From NCBI GenBank assembly GCA_004292705.1, contig RDXA01000124.1:1-17936 (forward strand): a stretch of 17,936 nt of DNA. Direction: 5' to 3'. The DNA comes from Sphingomonadales bacterium (lineage in GTDB: Bacteria; Pseudomonadota; Alphaproteobacteria; Sphingomonadales; Sphingomonadaceae). A program made the translations under genes and the position numbers. The stretch's first letter is position 1. The number at the start of each line of letters is the position of its first letter. The notes below the pieces were generated by a model that saw only the letters and a program-made list of their open reading frames with translations, did no database searches and was not told where the DNA came from. This document shows, one piece after another, positions 1 through 7,712 of this stretch.

Positions 1-12
1 CGACGATGGGGT

Positions 13-1032
13 TTATGTGAGAGCCCCCCAAACCTCCGCAAACCGTTCCAGCTCCTCCGCCGTGGTCGACCAGCCGAGGCTAACCCGGATTGTCCGCGCC
101 GCGACATCATCGGCTACGCCAAAGGCATCGAGCACCCGGCTTTTCTTGAGCGTGCCCGACGAACAGGCGCTGCCCGCCGAGACCGCGAAGCCCATCGCAT
201 CGAGCCGGATCAGCAAGGCCTGCGCGCTCATCGACGGATGCGCAACGGCGATGATGTGCGTGGCCTGCTCGCCCGGGGCGATCAGTTCGCTCGCCCCGCC
301 CAGCGCCGCGCGAAACGCCAGCCGCTGCCCCTCGCCAGTCGCCCAGCTTCCCAGCCCGCCTGCCTCCAGCGCCGCCGCCATGCCCAGCGCGCCCGGCAGG
401 TTCTCGGTGCCCTGCCGATAGCCGCGCTCGTGCCCGCCCGAGGGTTCGAGCAGATTGAAATCCTTCACCAGCAGCGCCCCGACCCCGATCGGCCCGCCAA
501 ACTTGTGCGCGCTCACCACCACCATGTCCGCTGCAGGCAACGCCAGCTTGCCCGCGCTTTGCGCGCAATCGGACAACAGCAGCGCCCCGCTCCCGCCGAG
601 GCCCGCGATCATATCGTCCAGCGGATTGATCGTTCCGGTCTCGGAATTGACGTGCTGGATCGCCAGCAAGGTGCCTGCGCCGAGCAGCTCCTTGCCCGTG
701 AACACCACCGCATCCGGCGCGGCGCGGAATACCGCGTCATGCTCCACCGCGCTGACAATCCGGCGCTCGACCTTCGCCCGATTGAGCGCGATCGAGAGCG
801 CCTCACTGGCCCCCGAGGTTAAGATCAGCTCTCCCGTCCATCCCAGCGCCGCCTTGATCCGCTCGCGCGCATCCTCCAGCGCGGCGCGCGCCTTGCGGCC
901 TTCCGCATAGGGCGACGACGGGTTCGCCCACAACCGGAACCCCGCTTCCATCGCGGCCTTCGCCTCGGGGCGCAGGGGCGAGGTGGCGGCGTGATCGAGA
1001 TAGACGCGGGGCGGAATGGCGGACGTCCTCAC
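13..1032 (-). CDS. cysteine desulfurase (NifS/IscS-type, PLP-dependent)
   Basis: Class V aminotransferase fold enzyme of 339 aa, which removes sulfur from cysteine as an enzyme-bound persulfide for Fe-S cluster or thiolation pathways. Visible landmarks: substrate-site start YLDHAATSPL (11-20), His98 in VEHD stacking on PLP, Asp155, the PLP lysine in SAHKFGG (Lys177), and the persulfide cysteine in SAGSACSSGT (Cys290). Length is somewhat below the usual 380-400 aa but all catalytic parts are present. The start is GTG at 1030-1032; no good ribosome site precedes it, and an in-frame TAG lies a short way upstream within the palindromic TATA element, so little extension is possible. It is divergent from the hydrolase at 1122. 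In related alphaproteobacteria such a gene often sits with suf genes, which would lie beyond the left edge; that is inference. Confidence 0.92.
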   Translation of the reverse strand: MRTSAIPPRVYLDHAATSPLRPEAKAAMEAGFRLWANPSSPYAEGRKARAALEDARERIKAALGWTGELILTSGASEALSIALNRAKVERRIVSAVEHDAVFRAAPDAVVFTGKELLGAGTLLAIQHVNSETGTINPLDDMIAGLGGSGALLLSDCAQSAGKLALPAADMVVVSAHKFGGPIGVGALLVKDFNLLEPSGGHERGYRQGTENLPGALGMAAALEAGGLGSWATGEGQRLAFRAALGGASELIAPGEQATHIIAVAHPSMSAQALLIRLDAMGFAVSAGSACSSGTLKKSRVLDAFGVADDVAARTIRVSLGWSTTAEELERFAEVWGALT

Positions 1033-1038
1033 AAAAAA

Positions 1039-1069
1039 TTGCGAATTGCGCGGGGTTGCCTATATAGGC
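1039..1069 (+). promoter_or_regulatory. candidate promoter with palindromic -10 between divergent genes
   Basis: The 89-bp gap between the desulfurase and the hydrolase has a TTGCGA hexamer (1039-1044), a 16-nt spacer and TATATA (1061-1066), a plausible sigma70-type promoter for the hydrolase. The -10 lies at the centre of a perfect 12-bp palindrome, GCCTATATAGGC (1058-1069), so it could serve both strands, although no good -35 is seen for the minus strand. AATTGCG occurs twice in tandem at 1038-1051. Confidence 0.35.
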
Positions 1070-1121
1070 CGCGCAGTTCCGAGCGCCACCCGGCGCGGCT
1101 CCTCGATCACAAGGTTTACCG

Positions 1122-1778
1122 ATGCCCTCAGTCATCTTTCCCGGCCCCGAAGGCCGTCTTGAAGGCCGTTTCTCGCCCCCGCCCCGCCCGCGCGCGCCGG
1201 TGGCGATGATCCTGCACCCGCACCCTGAAGGCGGCGGCACGATGAACGACCGGATCGTGCAGCGGATGTACAAGACATTTGCCGATCGCGGCTTTGCCAC
1301 GCTGCGGTTCAATTTCCGCGGCGTGGGCCGTTCGCAAGGGAGCTTTGACAGCGGGATCGGTGAACTTTCCGACGCCGCCTCGGCGCTCGACTGGGTGCAG
1401 TCGATCCACCCCGAGGCGCAGAGCACGTGGATCGCGGGCTACAGCTTCGGCGCGCTGATCGGGATGCAGCTGCTGATGCGCCGCCCCGAAGTGCGCGGGT
1501 TCATTTCGGTCGCTCCACCGGCCAACATGTATGATTTCAGCTTCCTCGCCCCCTGCCCTGCCTCAGGCATCTTCCTGCAGGGCGCATCGGACACCGTTGT
1601 GCAGCCCAACGCGGTGCAGAAGCTGGTCGACAAGCTGCGCACCCAGAAGCACATCACCATCCACCACGAGGAAATCCCCCGCGCCAACCACTTCTTCGAG
1701 AACGAACTGGAAGAACTGATGCGTGCGATGGACAATTACCTGGACTTCCGGCTCTCGCCCGATTGCCCGATCCGGTAA
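1122..1778 (+). CDS. alpha/beta hydrolase (COG2945-like)
   Basis: A 218-aa alpha/beta hydrolase without signal peptide, probably a cytoplasmic serine hydrolase of unknown substrate. The N-terminal LHPHPEGGGTMND segment (31-43) is typical of the small COG2945 group. The nucleophile elbow is GYSFG with Ser108; the likely acid is Asp157 in QGASD and the likely base is His190 in RANHFF, giving a complete triad in the expected order. The start ATG is preceded by AAGG at 1111-1114 with 7-nt spacing. It diverges from the cysteine desulfurase, an arrangement I believe recurs near Fe-S assembly genes in sphingomonads (recollection, not checked). No substrate can be assigned. Confidence 0.88.
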   Translation: MPSVIFPGPEGRLEGRFSPPPRPRAPVAMILHPHPEGGGTMNDRIVQRMYKTFADRGFATLRFNFRGVGRSQGSFDSGIGELSDAASALDWVQSIHPEAQSTWIAGYSFGALIGMQLLMRRPEVRGFISVAPPANMYDFSFLAPCPASGIFLQGASDTVVQPNAVQKLVDKLRTQKHITIHHEEIPRANHFFENELEELMRAMDNYLDFRLSPDCPIR

Positions 1779-1841
1779 GGCTGGCAACGCCGTCGCCGGG
1801 GCGGCAGCTGATCTTGTCTGTCGCAATCACCGGGCACGGCG

Positions 1842-2054
1842 CTAACCGCCGCCTGGGGTCTTGATCTGCTCGATCGGCGCCTTTCCGCTACCGGTCGGGA
1901 TCGTCCAGATCAGCACGTTGGCCACGGCGATCACCGCCAGCAGCAGCATCAGCGCGGGGTTACGCACCTCGCCCGTGCGCCGCCACAGGAAAAATGCCCC
2001 CGCCACCAGCGCGAGCGCGGCGAGCATCACGATCGAAAGCACGACATCGGTCAT
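1842..2054 (-). CDS. small two-helix membrane protein, unknown function
   Basis: A 70-aa protein made almost entirely of two hydrophobic segments (about residues 4-23 and 33-52) separated by a short basic loop (WRRTGEVRNP), with a Gly/Pro-rich tail. By the positive-inside rule the loop is probably cytoplasmic. I do not recognise a family. It is divergent from the DUF885 gene with a 73-bp gap. The competing long minus-strand ORF from 1960 is a shadow of the DUF885 gene, while this frame has the composition of a real membrane protein and an ATG start. Confidence 0.7.
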   Translation of the reverse strand: MTDVVLSIVMLAALALVAGAFFLWRRTGEVRNPALMLLLAVIAVANVLIWTIPTGSGKAPIEQIKTPGGG

Positions 2055-2127
2055 GGCCGTGCCTTAGCGCGCCGGTGACGGCGGGTGCAATTGACTTGCG
2101 GCCGACCGCTCGCCAAACCTCGCAGGC

Positions 2128-3906
2128 ATGAGAGAGAGAACCGCTGATGTCACCCGCCGTGAGGCCCTCGCCGGGCTTGGCGGCGTTTCCGCCCTCGCGC
2201 TGCTGCCGGCCTGCGCTGCCACCCAGGCGGCACCCCCGCCCGGAACGGCCGCCAGCCCGCTCGGATCGCTCGATCCCGATGCCGCGCTTGACCGCGTCGC
2301 CTACCGCATGCTCGCGCACGAGCCAGGCCGCAGCGCCTATGCCGCGACGCTGAGGGAACTCGTCGGGGAGGTGCGCGCATACCCGAAAACGGGACTCACC
2401 AGCGACCAGCAGATCGGGTTCGAGGTGGTCGAGACGGCCTTCACCAGCGCGCTGGAAGGCATGGCCCAGCCTTACGGCGATGTCGCGGTCGGCAGCTGGC
2501 GCAATGCGCCCTATGTGGTGATCCAGAACGTCGGCGGCTATATCGACCTGCCGCGCTTCTTCGGCTCGGGCCAGCCGCTCAAGGTTGCCGAGGACATCGG
2601 CCCCTATATGGACCGTCTGGCCGAAGTCCCGGCGATTCTCGATGGCGAAGCCGATCGGGTTCGCAAGGCGCGGGGGGATGGGCTCGTGCCGCCCGCCTTC
2701 CTGCTCGACAAGGCGATTGCGCAGATGGGCGCAAGCATCGCTGCGGCGCGCGAAAGCTACGCCGGGCCGCTCACCGCATCGGGCATCGCGGGGGCGGACA
2801 AGGCCGCCGCGCAGGCCGAGCGCATTGCCGCAAGCGGGATCGTGCCCGCGCTCGAACGCCAGATGGCCGAACTGAAGCTTCAGCGCGCCGCTGCCAAGGA
2901 TGCGGCCGGGATGTGGGCGCAGCCCGGCGGCGAGGAATACTACGATTGGGCGATCCGCGCTTCGACCACCACCCGGCTTACCCCGGACGAAATCCACCGT
3001 CAGGGCCTTGAGGAACTAAGGGCGCTGCATGGTCAGATGGACCCGATCCTGAAAGAAATAGGCTATAGTCAGGGCAGCGTCGGCGAACGGATGCGCGCGC
3101 TGGCGCAAGACCCGCGCTATCAGTTTGCCGAGGGCGATCCGGGCCGCGCGGAAATCTTCGCTTTCATCAATGACCGCGTCGCCTGGATCAAATCGCAGAT
3201 GCCGCGCGCCTTCAACCGGCTGGTCGATCCGCCGCTCGAAGTGCGCCGCCTGCCGCTCGCCGAAGAGCCGGGCGCGCCGGGTGCCTATGGCGGAGCAGGG
3301 AGCAAGGACGGCTCGATCCCGGGACGGTTCTGGATCAATCTCAGAACCACCGACCTGCACCGCAAGTATGATCTGGCCGATCTGGCCTTCCACGAAAGCA
3401 TCCCCGGCCATGTGTGGGAGGGCGAATTCTCCAACCGCCTGCCACTGATCCGCTCGATCCTCGCCTTCAACGCCTTTTCCGAAGGCTGGGCGCTGTATGC
3501 CGAACAGATCGCCGACGAGCTGGGTGCCTACGACGAATTCAAGGTCGGACGGCTGGGATACCTGCAAAGCCTCGCCTTCCGCGCCTGCCGTCTGGTGGTG
3601 GACACCGGGCTGCACTCCAAACGCTGGAGCCGCGAGCAGGGCCGCCAGTTCTTTGTCGAGGAGAATGGCTCCAAGGTCGAGGAAGTCGCCAGCGAGGTCG
3701 ATCGCTATTGCAGCTGGCCGGGGCAGGCCTGCGGCTACAAGATCGGCCACAGTGAAATCGTCCGTCAACGCGCACGGGCGCAGGCGGAGCTTGGCGGGGC
3801 CTATGATTTCAAGGCCTTCAACACCGCCGTGGTGCTGGGCGGCAACGCGCCGCTGAGCGTGATGGCGAACACGGTCAGCCGCTACATCGCGGGGGCAAAG
3901 GGGTGA
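2128..3906 (+). CDS. DUF885 family metallopeptidase-like lipoprotein, Tat signal
   Basis: A 592-aa DUF885 protein. The N-terminus has a twin-arginine motif (TRREALAG, Arg10-Arg11), a hydrophobic stretch and a lipobox ending in LLPAC (Cys29), so it is probably exported folded by Tat and anchored as a lipoprotein. The gluzincin-like zinc motif HESIPGH (His422, Glu423, His428) and the downstream FNAFSEGWALYAEQ segment (Glu452 a likely third ligand) are intact, supporting a zinc peptidase. Substrate is unknown. Length matches the family (about 580-610 aa). The ATG at 2128 is the only start that keeps the signal, though the Shine-Dalgarno is weak. A TTGACT at 2091-2096 could be a -35, but the matching -10 is poor. 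Confidence 0.9.
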   Translation: MRERTADVTRREALAGLGGVSALALLPACAATQAAPPPGTAASPLGSLDPDAALDRVAYRMLAHEPGRSAYAATLRELVGEVRAYPKTGLTSDQQIGFEVVETAFTSALEGMAQPYGDVAVGSWRNAPYVVIQNVGGYIDLPRFFGSGQPLKVAEDIGPYMDRLAEVPAILDGEADRVRKARGDGLVPPAFLLDKAIAQMGASIAAARESYAGPLTASGIAGADKAAAQAERIAASGIVPALERQMAELKLQRAAAKDAAGMWAQPGGEEYYDWAIRASTTTRLTPDEIHRQGLEELRALHGQMDPILKEIGYSQGSVGERMRALAQDPRYQFAEGDPGRAEIFAFINDRVAWIKSQMPRAFNRLVDPPLEVRRLPLAEEPGAPGAYGGAGSKDGSIPGRFWINLRTTDLHRKYDLADLAFHESIPGHVWEGEFSNRLPLIRSILAFNAFSEGWALYAEQIADELGAYDEFKVGRLGYLQSLAFRACRLVVDTGLHSKRWSREQGRQFFVEENGSKVEEVASEVDRYCSWPGQACGYKIGHSEIVRQRARAQAELGGAYDFKAFNTAVVLGGNAPLSVMANTVSRYIAGAKG

Positions 3907-3913
3907 CACCAGA

Positions 3914-3975
3914 CCCCTCCGGCAAGCGGGAGGGGGAAAGCCGCGCTGATACCCCCCTCCTGCTTGCGGGAGGGG
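3914..3975. repeat. pair of REP-like GC-rich palindromes
   Basis: Two imperfect hairpins with the same arms lie 18 nt apart in the 157-bp gap after the DUF885 gene. Hairpin 1 (3914-3935) and hairpin 2 (3954-3975) both have CCCCTCC and GGAGGGG arms. The 8-nt centres are GGCAAGCG and TGCTTGCG, so copy 2 is nearly the reverse complement of copy 1: an inverted pair, as in composite REP elements. The same arms recur in the perfect palindrome at 5605-5640. They lie just 3' of a stop codon and might stabilise mRNA or act as a weak terminator; there is no T tract. Confidence 0.75.
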
Positions 3976-4063
3976 CCGGGGGTGGACCTGCCGCAAACAT
4001 CGCCCCCTTTGCATTCCCCGCCGCTGCCCCCATCTTGCAACCTGCATAGGGCAGGAGCGCGGC

Positions 4064-5596
4064 ATGGAAGCACTGGGACAAGACCTTGAAACCATGCGCC
4101 GGGTGCCGCTGGCCCCCGCCCATGTCGATGCGATCTGCGCCATCGGGGGCGAGAAGTTCTACCCCGCGGGCACCATCGTCATGGATATCGGCGAGGCGAT
4201 GGATCGCTTCGTCTATGTCGTCGAAGGCGAGATCGAGGTGGCGGATCCCCACACCGGCGAACGCCTGCTGCCCTCCAGCCTGGGGCCGACGCAATTTCTC
4301 GGCGAAATCGGGTTCCTCAACGGCGGAACCAACATCATGCGGATGCGCGCGGCGGTCGATACCAGGGTGATCGAGGCCCCGCGTGCCGAGATGCTGGCTC
4401 TGATGAGCCGGGTGCCCGAGCTCAGCGACCACCTCATCACGGTCTTCGCGGCCCGGCGGCGCAAGCAGTTCGAATTGCGCAACGACACGATCAAGGTGAT
4501 CGGCGCTGACCGCGACGGTCAGGTGCAGGCCGTGGAACGCTTCCTCTCGCGCAATCGCATCCCGTTCCAAAGCTACGATATGGATGCATCCGATCGCGAG
4601 ACCAAGACCATGTGCAGCCTTCTCGGCCACCAGCCGGGGGTGATCCTTGCAGCGAACACCCGGCTGGATGATCCCACCCCTCGCAAGGTGGCGCAATATC
4701 TCGGGCTTGATCTCGGTGTATGTTCCCAGCGCACCTATGATCTGGTGATCGTCGGCGGCGGCCCGGCGGGCGTGGCGGCGGCGGTCTATGCCGGGTCCGA
4801 AGGGATCGGGGCGCTGGTGATCGAGGACACGGCGGTTGGCGGGCAGGCCGGCACCTCAAGCCGGATCGAGAATTACATGGGCTTTCCCACCGGCATCAGC
4901 GGCACCGATCTGACGTTTCGCGGGCAGGTGCAGGCGATGAAGTTCGGCACCCGCTTCGTGATGCCGCGCAGGGTCGAGGCCATGTCGCGGCGCGCAGCTG
5001 GCGCCTATTGCCTGACGCTGGACGACGACGACGAGGTCTGCGCCCGCGCGGTGCTGGTGGCGACAGGGGTGCAATATCGCCGCCTGCCACTGAAAAACCT
5101 TGAAGAACTGGAAGGCGCAGGCGTGTTCTATTCGGCCACCGAGATGGAAGCGCGCTTCTGCGCGCGCACCGAGGCGGTGGTGATCGGTGGCGGCAATTCC
5201 GCCGGGCAGGCCGCGATGTTCCTCAGCCGGGCGGCCGCCCATGTGCATCTGGTGGTGCGATCGGGCAGCCTTGCCACATCGATGTCGAGCTATCTCATGC
5301 AACGGCTCGAGGCCGATCCGCGCGTGACGATCCATTACCATTCCGAAGTCACCGGCTTGCACGGCGAGACTTGGCTTGAGGGCATCACACTGAAGACCGG
5401 CACCAGTGAGCAGCACATCGCTACCCGCGCGCTGTTCATCATGATCGGGGCCGCGCCCAATACCGCTTGGCTTTCGGGGTTGGCAGCGACCGACGAAAAG
5501 GGCTTCGTTCTGACCGGTGCTGCCGCCGGACAGGCCGATGATTACGCCACCACGGCCCCGGGCATTTTCGCAGTCGGCGATGTGCGCGCGAGCTAG
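4064..5596 (+). CDS. cyclic nucleotide-binding domain / thioredoxin reductase-like FAD oxidoreductase, C-terminally truncated
   Basis: A 510-aa fusion. Residues 15-130 form a cyclic nucleotide-binding-like beta-roll (VVEGEIEV, FLGEIGFLNGG), but the usual phosphate-binding arginine pattern is not clear. Residues 140-215 are a linker that may be thioredoxin-like. Residues 225-510 are a thioredoxin-reductase-type flavoprotein with FAD motif GGGPAG (231-236) and NAD(P)H motif GGGNSAGQAAMFL (375-387). The redox CxxC of true TrxB is absent: YSATEME (356-362) stands there, as I recall is normal for this fusion family. The protein ends at FAVGDVRAS (502-510). Relatives continue past GDVR about 25 residues with an SVKRVA-type helix closing the FAD site. 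Here TAG follows, then the 36-bp palindrome, and no frame continues the homology. Start is supported by AGGAG at 4053-4057. FAD binding or stability is likely impaired. Confidence 0.85.
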   Translation: MEALGQDLETMRRVPLAPAHVDAICAIGGEKFYPAGTIVMDIGEAMDRFVYVVEGEIEVADPHTGERLLPSSLGPTQFLGEIGFLNGGTNIMRMRAAVDTRVIEAPRAEMLALMSRVPELSDHLITVFAARRRKQFELRNDTIKVIGADRDGQVQAVERFLSRNRIPFQSYDMDASDRETKTMCSLLGHQPGVILAANTRLDDPTPRKVAQYLGLDLGVCSQRTYDLVIVGGGPAGVAAAVYAGSEGIGALVIEDTAVGGQAGTSSRIENYMGFPTGISGTDLTFRGQVQAMKFGTRFVMPRRVEAMSRRAAGAYCLTLDDDDEVCARAVLVATGVQYRRLPLKNLEELEGAGVFYSATEMEARFCARTEAVVIGGGNSAGQAAMFLSRAAAHVHLVVRSGSLATSMSSYLMQRLEADPRVTIHYHSEVTGLHGETWLEGITLKTGTSEQHIATRALFIMIGAAPNTAWLSGLAATDEKGFVLTGAAAGQADDYATTAPGIFAVGDVRAS

Positions 5597-5604
5597 TCGG
5601 CCTG

Positions 5605-5640
5605 CCCCTCACCCCTCCCGCATGCGGGAGGGGTGAGGGG
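5605..5640. repeat. perfect 36-bp palindrome (REP-like)
   Basis: Each 18-nt half is the exact reverse complement of the other, centred on GCATGC. It contains the CCCCTCC/GGAGGGG arms of the hairpins at 3914-3975, with extra outer CCCCTCA/TGAGGGG pairs. It begins 8 nt after the TAG of the truncated reductase and lies before the end of the convergent YidB-like gene, so it could also block transcription from both sides. There is no T tract. Confidence 0.85.
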
Positions 5641-5652
5641 TGCGGCATGCCC

Positions 5653-5976
5653 TTAGCTCTTGCCGAACAATCCCTTGGCCATGCCGAGGATATCATCCAG
5701 CGGGTTGCCGTCCTTGTCGGCATCAAGCATCGAGGCGAAGTGCCCCAGCGAGCCCTCGCCGCCAATCGCGCCGACGATCTGCTGGAGGATGTCGGGGCTA
5801 ATGCCGGTCTTCTCCGCCGCCAGCGTGACCGTGTCACCGTCCATGACATGGGTCTTGCCGAGCGCCGCGATGGCGGTTTCCACCATCGAAGGGTCCAGTC
5901 CGACCTGCTTGGCCAGATTGACCACATCGTCCGGCGCGCCGCCGATGTTCTTCAAAATCCCGTCGAGAATGCTCAT
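5653..5976 (-). CDS. YidB/DUF937-like small protein
   Basis: A 107-aa protein. The start is set at the ATG at 5974-5976 because GGAGG lies 8 nt upstream; an ATG 42 nt further up has no such site. The sequence is soluble and Gly/Ala/Leu-rich, with helical repeats and a hydrophobic IVGAIGG segment. It ends in DADKDGNPLDDILGMAKGLF (85-104), where Asp85, Asp87, Asp89 and Asp94/95 resemble an EF-hand-like calcium loop. This layout matches the YidB/DUF937 group, whose function is not established. It lies downstream of pckA on the same strand but beyond pckA's terminator, so it is probably transcribed separately. Confidence 0.8.
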   Translation of the reverse strand: MSILDGILKNIGGAPDDVVNLAKQVGLDPSMVETAIAALGKTHVMDGDTVTLAAEKTGISPDILQQIVGAIGGEGSLGHFASMLDADKDGNPLDDILGMAKGLFGKS

Positions 5977-6036
5977 GTCGTTTTCCTCCGAGTCGCATGT
6001 GAGGGGACTGTGGGCCAACTGCGCGGCGATTCAATG

Positions 6037-6072
6037 AAAAAGCCCCGCTCCGGTCTTGCGCCGGGCGGGGCT
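6037..6072 (-). terminator. rho-independent terminator of pckA
   Basis: Read on the minus strand, an AGCCCCGC...GCGGGGCT stem extended by CCGG/CCGG (one bulge, 7-nt loop) is followed directly by a run of T (the A run at 6037-6041 on the plus strand). It starts 26 nt after the pckA stop codon: a textbook intrinsic terminator. Confidence 0.9.
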
Positions 6073-6098
6073 CTCCCTCTCCAACAGGTAATGCGTGC

Positions 6099-7712
6099 TC
6101 AGGCTGCGACCGGAGCAGGCGCGGCTTGCAGCACGCCTTCATCGACATGGGCTTCGAACTGGGCGAAGTTGTCGATGAACAGCTGCACCAGTTTCTTGGC
6201 GGTCGCGTCATACTCGGCCCCGTCGGCCCAGGTGCTGCGCGGATCGAGGATTGTCTGGTCGAGACCCGCTTCGGCGAGCGCCGGCACGAACACCGGCACG
6301 TCGAAGCCGAAGTTCGGATCCTTGCGGAATTCGACTTCGTCCATCTTGCCGTCGAGCACGGCGTTGAGCAGCGCGCGGGTGGCCTTGATCGGCATGCGGC
6401 TGCCGGTGCCATACTTGCCTCCGGTCCAGCCGGTGTTGACCAGCCAGCACTGCGCGCCGCCCTTGGCGATGCGTTCCTTGAGGAGGTTGCCGTAAACGCT
6501 CGGGTGGCGCGGCATGAAGGCAGCGCCAAAGCAGGTCGAGAAGGTCGCTTCCGGCTCGGTCACGCCGATCTCGGTGCCCGCCACCTTTGCGGTGTAGCCA
6601 CTGAGGAAGTAATACATCGCCTGATCCCCGGTCAGCCGCGCAATCGGAGGCAGCACGCCGAAAGCATCGGCGGTCAGCATGATCACGTTGGACGGGGCCG
6701 GGCCGAGGTTCTTCTCGGAGGTGTTGGGGATCGACTCGATCGGGTAAGCGCCGCGGGTATTCTCGGTCTTGCTCGAATCGTTGAAGTCGAGCTCGCGGGT
6801 CTCTTCGTCCATCGCCACGTTTTCGAGGATGGTGCCGAACATCTTCGTCGTCGCGTAGATCTCCGGTTCGCCTTCCGCGGAAAGATTGATCATCTTGGCG
6901 TAGCAGCCGCCTTCGAAATTGAAGACCGCCGTGTCCGACCAGCCATGCTCGTCATCGCCGATCAGGGTGCGGCTGGCGTCGGCCGACAGCGTGGTCTTGC
7001 CGGTGCCCGACAGGCCGAAGAAGATCGCGCTCTTGCCGTCCGCGCCGATGTTTGCCGAGCAGTGCATCGGCATCACGCCCTGCGCGGGCAGCAGGTAGTT
7101 GAGCAGGCCGAACACGCCCTTCTTCATCTCGCCCGAATATTCGGTGTTGCCGATCAGGATCAGCTTTTCGGTAAAGCTCACCGCGATCACCGTGTCGCTG
7201 CGGCAGCCGTGGCGTTCAGGATCAGCCTTGAAGCTGGGCAGGTTGATGATGGTGTATTCGGGGACGAAGCTCGCCAGTTCGTCCGCTGTCGGGCGCACCA
7301 GCAGGGTGCGGATGAACAGGTTGTGCCATGCCATCTGGTTGATGACGCGCACGTTGACGCGGTATTCGGGCTGCGAGCCGCCGAACAGGTCGGCGACGTA
7401 GAGTTCGCCCGTGCCTTCCAGTTCCTTGAGGAAATCCGCCTTCAGGTTGGCGAAGTGTTCCTCGCTCATCGGCTGGTTGATGGTGCCCCAGTTGATCGTG
7501 CTCTCCGTGCCGGCATCGCGGACGATATACTTGTCCTTGACGCTGCGGCCGGTGAACCGGCCGGTATCGACCAGCAGCGCACCGTGCTTGGTGAGCTTGC
7601 CCTCACCCTTGGCGAGCGCATGCTCGACGAGCGCGGCGGTGCCGAGGTTGGCGTGGATTGTGGCGCGGGTGGCGAGGTTCTGGGCGGCCAGCGGGGTTGC
7701 GAGCGAGGTCAA
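6099..7712 (-). CDS. pckA: phosphoenolpyruvate carboxykinase (ATP)
   Basis: A 537-aa cytoplasmic enzyme converting oxaloacetate and ATP to PEP, CO2 and ADP, the committing step of gluconeogenesis from TCA intermediates. Signatures include GRFTGRSVKDKYIV near the N-terminus, the kinase P-loop GLSGTGKTTLSAD, metal-site LIGDDEHGWSD, FNFEGGCYAK, and the C-terminal MPIKATRALLNA segment. Length matches bacterial ATP-dependent PckA (about 540 aa). I place the start at TTG (7710-7712) because AGGAGA (7720-7725 on this strand) sits 7 nt upstream and the product then begins as in relatives; the ATG 27 nt further up lacks such a site. It is divergent from chvI. In Agrobacterium pckA is reported to be controlled by ChvG-ChvI, and this linkage suggests the same here. 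Confidence 0.96.
   Translation of the reverse strand: MTSLATPLAAQNLATRATIHANLGTAALVEHALAKGEGKLTKHGALLVDTGRFTGRSVKDKYIVRDAGTESTINWGTINQPMSEEHFANLKADFLKELEGTGELYVADLFGGSQPEYRVNVRVINQMAWHNLFIRTLLVRPTADELASFVPEYTIINLPSFKADPERHGCRSDTVIAVSFTEKLILIGNTEYSGEMKKGVFGLLNYLLPAQGVMPMHCSANIGADGKSAIFFGLSGTGKTTLSADASRTLIGDDEHGWSDTAVFNFEGGCYAKMINLSAEGEPEIYATTKMFGTILENVAMDEETRELDFNDSSKTENTRGAYPIESIPNTSEKNLGPAPSNVIMLTADAFGVLPPIARLTGDQAMYYFLSGYTAKVAGTEIGVTEPEATFSTCFGAAFMPRHPSVYGNLLKERIAKGGAQCWLVNTGWTGGKYGTGSRMPIKATRALLNAVLDGKMDEVEFRKDPNFGFDVPVFVPALAEAGLDQTILDPRSTWADGAEYDATAKKLVQLFIDNFAQFEAHVDEGVLQAAPAPVAA

Noticed and set aside
238..910. Plus-strand open frames opposite the cysteine desulfurase
   Set aside because: All catalytic motifs read on the minus strand; these frames are shadows.
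2091..2119. Promoter with TTGACT at -35 for the DUF885 gene
   Set aside because: At 17-nt spacing the -10 would be CAAACC, a poor match; not listed as a feature.
1960..4696. Minus-strand open frames of 273-375 aa opposite the DUF885 and reductase genes
   Set aside because: The plus-strand genes have clear motifs in order; these frames show only biased composition.
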